Below are positions 58,564 to 64,000 of a stretch of DNA of 64,000 nt, in pieces (the first letter of the stretch is position 1; each line of letters starts with the position of its first letter). The translations under genes and the position numbers were made by a program. The notes beneath the pieces were generated by a model that ran no database searches, had not been told where the DNA came from, and saw only the letters and a list, made by a program, of their open reading frames with translations. The stretch spans positions 62,001-126,000 of the forward strand of contig SNVD02004668.1 in assembly GCA_013180625.2 (NCBI GenBank), in the 5' to 3' direction. The stretch comes from Boswellia sacra. Taxonomy: Eukaryota > Streptophyta > Magnoliopsida > Sapindales > Burseraceae.

Positions 58564-58638
58564 GTGGATAACAAACTGAAGTTGGCAATACACAACTTAG
58601 TGACTCTTTAGAGTAACAAACTATTTAACTAACTAACA
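58564..58638 (-). mobile_element. Ty1/copia 3' LTR, proximal part
   Basis: On the minus strand it begins TGTTAGTTAG at 58638 and is cut by E4 after 75 bp. Together with 36221..36468 it forms the copia 3' LTR with TGTTAG...CTAACA ends. Confidence 0.75.
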
Positions 58639-58662
58639 GCTTCAATATACCCCCTCAAGTTT
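58639..58662 (-). promoter_or_regulatory. copia polypurine tract
   Basis: In element sense ACTTGAGGGGGTATATTGAAGC directly precedes the LTR start; the GAGGGGG core is the usual copia plus-strand primer. Confidence 0.7.
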
Positions 58663-60194
58663 AGCTGGGATTACTTTAACCAGCAACTTGCTATCTGTAT
58701 TAACACTAAGCTTTTCTCTAAGAAATTCAAATGTAGCTTCTGATAGAGGTTTGGTTATAACATCAGTAATCTAAAACTCAGATGAAACATGCTTCATTAT
58801 TAACTGCTTTGACAAGACCTTCTCTCTTATGAAATGCACATCCACTTCTATGTGCTTTGTGTGAGCATGAAAAATAAGATTGGCGGTTAAAGACTCATTC
58901 GGCATGTCATGTAGTTGCAATCCTAATTCTTTTAGTAAGCTTTATAGCCACACAATTTCAATTGAAGCTTAAGACAATGCCCTATACTCAAACTCTGTTG
59001 ATGATCGGGCTAGCACTTTATGCTTCTTAGAAGACTAGTGCACCAAATTGCCACCTAGATATATGTAGCAACCTGATGTAGATTTTCCAACATCAATCAA
59101 ATTAGCCCAGTCTACATCACTATATCTTGTTAAGGTTAGAGACTACATAGGCTGAAAAACCACTCCAAAATAAGAAGTTCCTTTGATATATGTTAATAGT
59201 GTTTTGCAAGCCTGCCATTGCAGATTGGTTGGTGATTGAAGAAATTGACTTAGTTTATTAACTGTAAATGACATGTCAGGTCTTGATATAGAGAGGTACT
59301 GTAATGCACCTATAATACTTCTATAGAGTGCTGGCTATTCAAACACATCACTATCACTACTTGATAGTTTCAGGTTTGCTACCATAGGTGTCCTGGCTTT
59401 CTTGGCTTCCAGCATATTACACTTTCTCAACAAGTCCATGGCATATTTCTTTTGAGTCAACAATAATGAGTTTGAATTTCTATGAACTTCAAATTCGAGA
59501 AAATAGTTGACATCATCTAGCACTTTAAGAGCAAATTGTGTATTCAAATCCTTGATAACCTGTTGAACCTTGGAAGCACCATTTTCAGTAACCAATATAT
59601 CGTCAACATATACATGTACAAGAATAAGAACACTTTCCTTTCTATAAATGAAGAGACTCATATCAGCAACTTACATTACAAACCCCCATTGAAGCAAAGC
59701 ACCTTTGAGTCTATCAAACCATGCTCGAGGTGCATGCTTCAAGTCATTTAAGGACTTATGCAATTTACAAACAAAATGAGGATGATGCCTATCCACAAAA
59801 CCTTCAAGTTGATGCATGTAAACATCCTCTTGTAATTCACCATTGAGAAAAGCATTATTAACATTAATTTGTTTAATATCCCAATAATGAGTAATAGCAT
59901 GAGCAAACACCACTCGAATAGTAGATGGTTTGATGACATGACTAAAAGCCTCAAAGAAATCCACACCAGCAAACTATTAAAAGCCCTTAACAATAAGTCT
60001 GGCCTTGTACCTTTGAATGGTGCCATCAAGTTTATACTTAATTCTAAACACCCACTTATTGTCAACCATATGTAAATCATCAATAGGAGGAACTCCATAC
60101 CAAGTTTTATTTGTGATGAGGGCATCAAATTCAGTCTGCATTGCCTCTTTTCGATAAGGTGTTGACAAAGCTTAAGAAACTGTAGCAGGTTCAC
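58660..60194 (-). pseudogene. copia reverse transcriptase and RNase H, degenerate
   Basis: RT pieces: 59977..60168 (MQTEFDALITNKTW, WVFRIKYKLDGTIQRYKARLIVKGF), 59671..59964 (NVNNAFLNGELQEDVYMHQ, then FVCKLHKSLNDLKHAPRAW) and 59335..59661 (VHVYVDDILV active site with YVDD, KKYAMDLLRKCNM). RNase H continues to about 58700 with HTKHIEVDVHFIRE. In-frame stops between pieces show it is inactive. RT copies the element RNA; the RNase H strips the template. Confidence 0.88.
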
Positions 60195-60449
60195 TAGTTA
60201 ACAAAGAATGTGATGTAGTAAGATGAAACACCTTAGGCTTGAAGACACCAGTTTTAGCTCTAGTGACCATAGGATCCATATGAGCATACTAATTAGAGAT
60301 AGGACAAACTGGAACACAAGTGGATTGTGAAACTACTACAACAAAATTTAATTGAGAAGAATTAATAGCATTTGATGAAATAAAGCCTATAGGTGAGATG
60401 AAAGAGGAGCTGCCAATGATGGAATTAAGGAGCCAAGATGAGAAAAAAC

Positions 60450-61460
60450 CTAGGATAAGGAAAAATGAGTTACCAAGGATGGAATAGAGACATGAGAAGA
60501 GGCTTGTGAAACTGGAGAGGAATTAATTGGTGATAAACTACTAGGTGAAATATAGATGGGCTTAGCATTGCTGGAGAAAAGAGTAGTTAGAAAAGGCCAT
60601 GAGGATGGCATAATATTGCCGGTAAAAAATGCAGTAGACTTGGTGCACTTAGAAGAACTAAAATCCCCAGTAGTTTTGAAAGGAAAAATGTCTTTATGGA
60701 ATGTGACAATTTTGGAGATGTAAGTCCTACCAGAGGAATGCAAGCATAAGTAACCCTTATGACAGCTACTATAGCCAAGAAACATATAAACAGATGTGTA
60801 AAGGCAAATTTATGTTGATTATAAGGTCTTAGATTGGGAAAGTAGGCACACCTAAAGACCTTTAGCATTGCAAAATTAGGTAGTGTATGATATAATCTTT
60901 GATAGGGTGACTCAAAATTTAACACTGAAGTGGGCAAGCTATTAAGCAAATAAGTGGCAGTATGAAAGGCATGCCACCAAAACTTAAGAGGTAGAGCAGC
61001 CTCAACTAACATGGTTAAACCCATTTCCACCATAGTCCTATGTCTTCTCTCCATAGGTCCATTTTGTTGATGGATATAAGGATAAGGATCCTAAACACAA
61101 TGCTAAGTTTATCAAGAAAAGACTTGAGGGGTCTAAATCCACCAACCCAATCTGTTTGTAAACACTTGAGTTTAGTGTTAAATTGTCTTTCAACTAAAGA
61201 CAGAAAAAGAGGAAAAGTACCAACAAATTCTCCCTTGGATTATAGTGAATAAATCCAACTATACTTGCTAAAGCCATTCATAAACAGTAGATAATATGTA
61301 TAGCTATCAACAGATTTAACTAGAGAAGGTCCCCACGCGTCATCATGCATAATTTCACGGGGTGAGATATAACAGTTGAAGAAAAAAGATAAGAAGCATG
61401 ACATTCGTTTACAAATCAACAAGATTCACACTGTAATCTGTTATTAGCTTTGCTTGAGAA
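60450..61460 (-). pseudogene. copia integrase, degenerate
   Basis: The catalytic-core start is at 61240..61422 (DAWGPSLVKSV, YYLLFMNGFSKYSW), and the later part at about 60587..61054 (MERRHRTMVEMGLTML with the catalytic Glu, FWWHAFHTATYLLNSLPT, then the PNFAMLKVFRCAYF region). Further to 60450 is the hinge VFLGYSSCHKGYLC in another frame. 60195..60449 is a degenerate linker. Stops and frameshifts throughout. Confidence 0.85.
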
Positions 61461-61796
61461 CAATGTGTTGACCCAAGTATGGCAACTCAAGAGGGGGGGT
61501 GAATTGGGTTTTTATTTATCAAAACGGATTTAGAAAACTTTTCTTGAAAGATCAATATTAGTTCACTTTTTCTTTGAGAATAAAGGTGAAGAAGATGAAA
61601 TTAGAATTTATCAAAGATGCAATCAAAAGAATAATAATGATGGACAATCACAAGTGCAAGTAAATGTAAAGAGGAAAGGGATAGAGAGAGTGCAAACTCA
61701 ATTTACGTGGTTCGGCAAACCTTGCCTACGTCCACGGGCTCCTAGCTCCACGAGCTAAGCTTTCCACTAAGTTGTAGAAATCTTTACAACTTGCTT

Positions 61797-62140
61797 GATG
61801 AACAACCTCACCAAGACTTTTTCTTCAACCCTTGATAACACCACACCAAGAGTTCTTCTTGATGAACAACCTCACCAAGGCAACTTCCTTCAACTCTTGA
61901 TAACACCACACCAAGAGTTCTTCTTGATGAACAACCTCACCAAGGCAACTTCCTTCAACTCTTGATAACACCACACCAAGAGTTCTTCTTGATGAACAAC
62001 CTCACCAAGGCAACTTCCTTCAACTCTTGATAACACCACACCAAGAGTTCTTCTTGATGAACAACCTCACCAAGGCAACTTCCTTCAACTCTTGATAACA
62101 CCACACCAAGAGTTCTTCTTGATGAACAACCTCACCAAGG
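61797..62140. repeat. 65-bp tandem repeat
   Basis: Units starting with GATGAACAACCTCACCAAG at about 61796, 61861, 61926, 61991, 62056 and 62121 (the last partial): period exactly 65. The inner units are virtually identical, so the array is young. Confidence 0.95.
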
Positions 62141-62344
62141 AAAGAATTCTTACTCTCACCACAATACAAGAACAAAGAAAATTTTTACAACAAAAGTACA
62201 ACTCTCTTCAAATAGTAGATAAAGAATATAAAAGCTCTTTAGACTTGATATTTCTCTTGTTTTTTGCTTGATAGATGCTTCTCTTGCTCGTCTTCAATGC
62301 ATGGGAGAAGGGCTCCTTTTATAGGCAAATGGGATGAACTTAGT

Positions 62345-63120
62345 CAAGTGAAGACACCAACTCCAAAGTTTCTACTCACCATAAAAACTGTAATCTTTTC
62401 TGGCATTTTTGTCAATGTTTCATTTGCAATTTGAAAATCTACAAAACATAAAATATCTGCACATTTGAATAAGCTTTCCAACGCATCAAGAACCAAGTCA
62501 TTTGGATATCTGTAGCTCAAGATATAGCCAAAACACCATTCGGTGCTCATGTGACTTGATTTTTCTTTCTTGTGTCAGTCCACCGAATTGAATGATAATT
62601 CTGTCAGTATTCCGTTTGAAATTTGAAATTTCTTCAATACATAAAAGATCTGCATATTTGAATAAGCTTTCCAAAACATTAAGAATCAAAGAATTTTGAT
62701 ATCTCTATCTTAAGATATGGCCAAAAGACCATTCGGTGCTCATGTGACTTGATTTTTCTTCTCTGTGTCAGTCCACCGAATTGCATGTCAATTATGTCAG
62801 CCTTCCATTTGAAATTTGAATTTCTTCAAAAAATATGAAATGTGCTCCATTAAGTCCTATTTCCAATGCCATAAGAATCAAGTCATTTTGATGTTTCTAG
62901 CTCAAGATATGTCCAAAAGAGTATTCGGTGCTCATGTTAGCTGCTTCCATTTGTCTTTCAACTTGCATGATGATTTTTGGACAACCTTGCACTTGAAACT
63001 TGAATTTCTTTAAAACATATAAAACGTTATAAATTGCGTAAGATTTCCAAAGGCTTAAGAATCACATCATTTGGACATCTATAGAGATATATATGACCAA
63101 TTGATTGAACATTGCTCATG
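62345..63120. repeat. about 192-bp diverged tandem repeat
   Basis: ATTCGGTGCTCATGT recurs at 62538, 62731 and 62923, with a diverged fourth unit ending near 63115. Each unit also has a 'gaaatttgaa' stretch, 'aagctttccaa', 'aagaatcaa' and 'tcaagatat'. Older than the 65-bp array within the same insertion. Confidence 0.85.
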
Positions 63121-63342
63121 TGTCACATTCCTTGAATCAAACCTTGTTCTTAAACTTTGGTCCCTTTAACATGTAGTCTTCTCCTTAGCTTCAACACTTC
63201 ATTTTAATAAGCCTCTTCTTGATTTTATAATTATTTCAATGATATTACTCTTGCACATAAATAAACATGTTAGTAAATCACAATGAATCAATGTGTATTG
63301 TTATCATCAAAATTATCATGTAGCCTTAGGGCTAACACAATG

Positions 63343-64000
63343 TACATTATGATGCCACATGAGCTAACATATTGGCATTAGGATGGCCTAGCCTTCTATG
63401 CCACATTATTGAAGTAAACTCAGGAGTATAATTTTTAACAACACAGGAGAGTAGAGAAGTAGGTTGCATACTTGCTAGAACTGAATTGAAGATGCTATAT
63501 AAACTCTGCCATTAACTAAAGAAAGTCTATATAATCCTTCGTCAAGCTTGCCATGAAACATAATTACATTGGTTTTCTTGTCCTTGATGAGACAAAAGGA
63601 AGGATGAAATTCACAAATACACTGTCATTATCTTGAAGCAAGTTAGAAATACTTAACAAATTTTTTTAATATTAGGAACATGAAGAATTCGATGAAGCAC
63701 TAATGGCTTAAAATGTGACAAACATTGCAGCAAAGAGGAACCAATATGCAGTATAGTTAAGATATTGCCATTACCAACTTGAATAGTTTCTGCACCATCA
63801 TGTTCCTTCTTAACACTCAAGTTCCTCATATCAGCAGTAATGTGGTCTGTGGCTCCTGTATCTAAATACCAGGAGGAGTCTACAACTATAGCAGAAGAAG
63901 TTACTAGAGCTTATGTTTGAGCTGGTTGTGAAGCTATATAAACTTGTGATGTAGCTTGTTGTGAATACTGTGAAACACCACCTGGATTGTGTCCTTGAAA
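63343..64000 (-). pseudogene. copia protease and pre-integrase region, partial
   Basis: On the minus strand near 63890..63830 the protease motif WYLDTGATDHIT is readable (catalytic DTG). It is followed by VGNGN and the pre-integrase region towards 63343 with several stops. Gag and the nucleocapsid knuckle would lie beyond the window edge. Confidence 0.8.

Larger units (their letters stand above)
61466..63337. mobile_element. 1.87-kb TG..CA insertion (solo-LTR-like) in copia integrase
   Basis: Begins TGTTGACCCAAG and ends GGGCTAACA, with a perfect 5-bp target duplication CAATG at 61461..61465 and 63338..63342. The copia reading resumes across it. Ends and duplication length fit a solo LTR or a short non-autonomous LTR element. 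It contains GAGGGGGGGTGAATTGGG near its left end and two tandem arrays. No protein domain is seen. Confidence 0.75.
58639..64000 (-). mobile_element. Ty1/copia internal region, degenerate, cut by window end
   Basis: Minus-strand order: protease (63343..64000), integrase (60450..61460), RT and RNase H (58660..60194), polypurine tract, LTR. Integrase before RT is diagnostic for copia. Gag and 5' LTR lie beyond the window. A 1.87-kb element interrupts the integrase N-terminal region. Confidence 0.88.

Noticed and set aside
61797..62140. 65-bp array considered as satellite or CRISPR
   Set aside because: Only five or six units, no spacers, contained within one insertion with its own target duplication.

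Overview
This is nuclear DNA of a flowering plant, almost certainly a eudicot. It is AT-rich, has a spliced plant cytochrome P450 gene, plant-type Athila, copia, CACTA and hAT elements, and a PPR gene relic. I cannot name the species. Most of the window is nested or tandem transposable elements. One host gene looks intact: a CYP76-like P450 at 34278..35931, minus strand.

Left block (1..23191): a cluster of Athila-lineage Ty3/gypsy elements with tRNA-Asp primer sites. On the minus strand three internal regions are separated by shared LTRs: LTR C (21663..23191), E3, LTR B (11648..13173), E2, LTR A (6332..7860), E1. E1 ends at an inverted junction near 2209, left of which lies a plus-strand LTR (706..2089) with its primer site and the 3' end of another copy (1..705). 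E3 is nearly complete. E2 has lost the protease, pol and most of the accessory genes. E1 has lost gag and protease.

The most interesting content is an accessory module where Athila elements usually have an env-like gene, between integrase and the 3' LTR. In order it holds a short ORF ending in TGA, a 118-codon basic Cys-rich ORF in the same frame, and an intronless LOG-type gene (cytokinin riboside 5'-monophosphate phosphoribohydrolase). It occurs in E1, E3 and, decayed, in the older element E4, so it is a heritable part of this retrotransposon lineage. The Cys-rich protein reminds me of the nucleic-acid-binding Cys-rich proteins of some plant RNA viruses; that is inference.

Middle (23192..36220): a foldback hAT-like element with an 8-bp target duplication (23395..24387), a PPR pseudogene split by a non-autonomous LTR element (25550..28704), a long AT-rich stretch with a possible orphan terminal exon, then the P450 gene.

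Right block (36221..64000): a four-level nest. A Ty1/copia element (minus strand, 3' LTR starting 290 bp upstream of the P450 ATG) was hit in its 3' LTR by Athila element E4 (36469..58563). E4 was hit in its 3' LTR by a 10.6-kb CACTA element (37406..47978), which contains hAT fragments. Separately, the copia pol carries a 1.87-kb TG..CA insertion (61466..63337) made largely of tandem repeats. Short target duplications support the nesting order.

All coordinates and comparisons were made by eye; family names rest on recognised motifs, not on searches.
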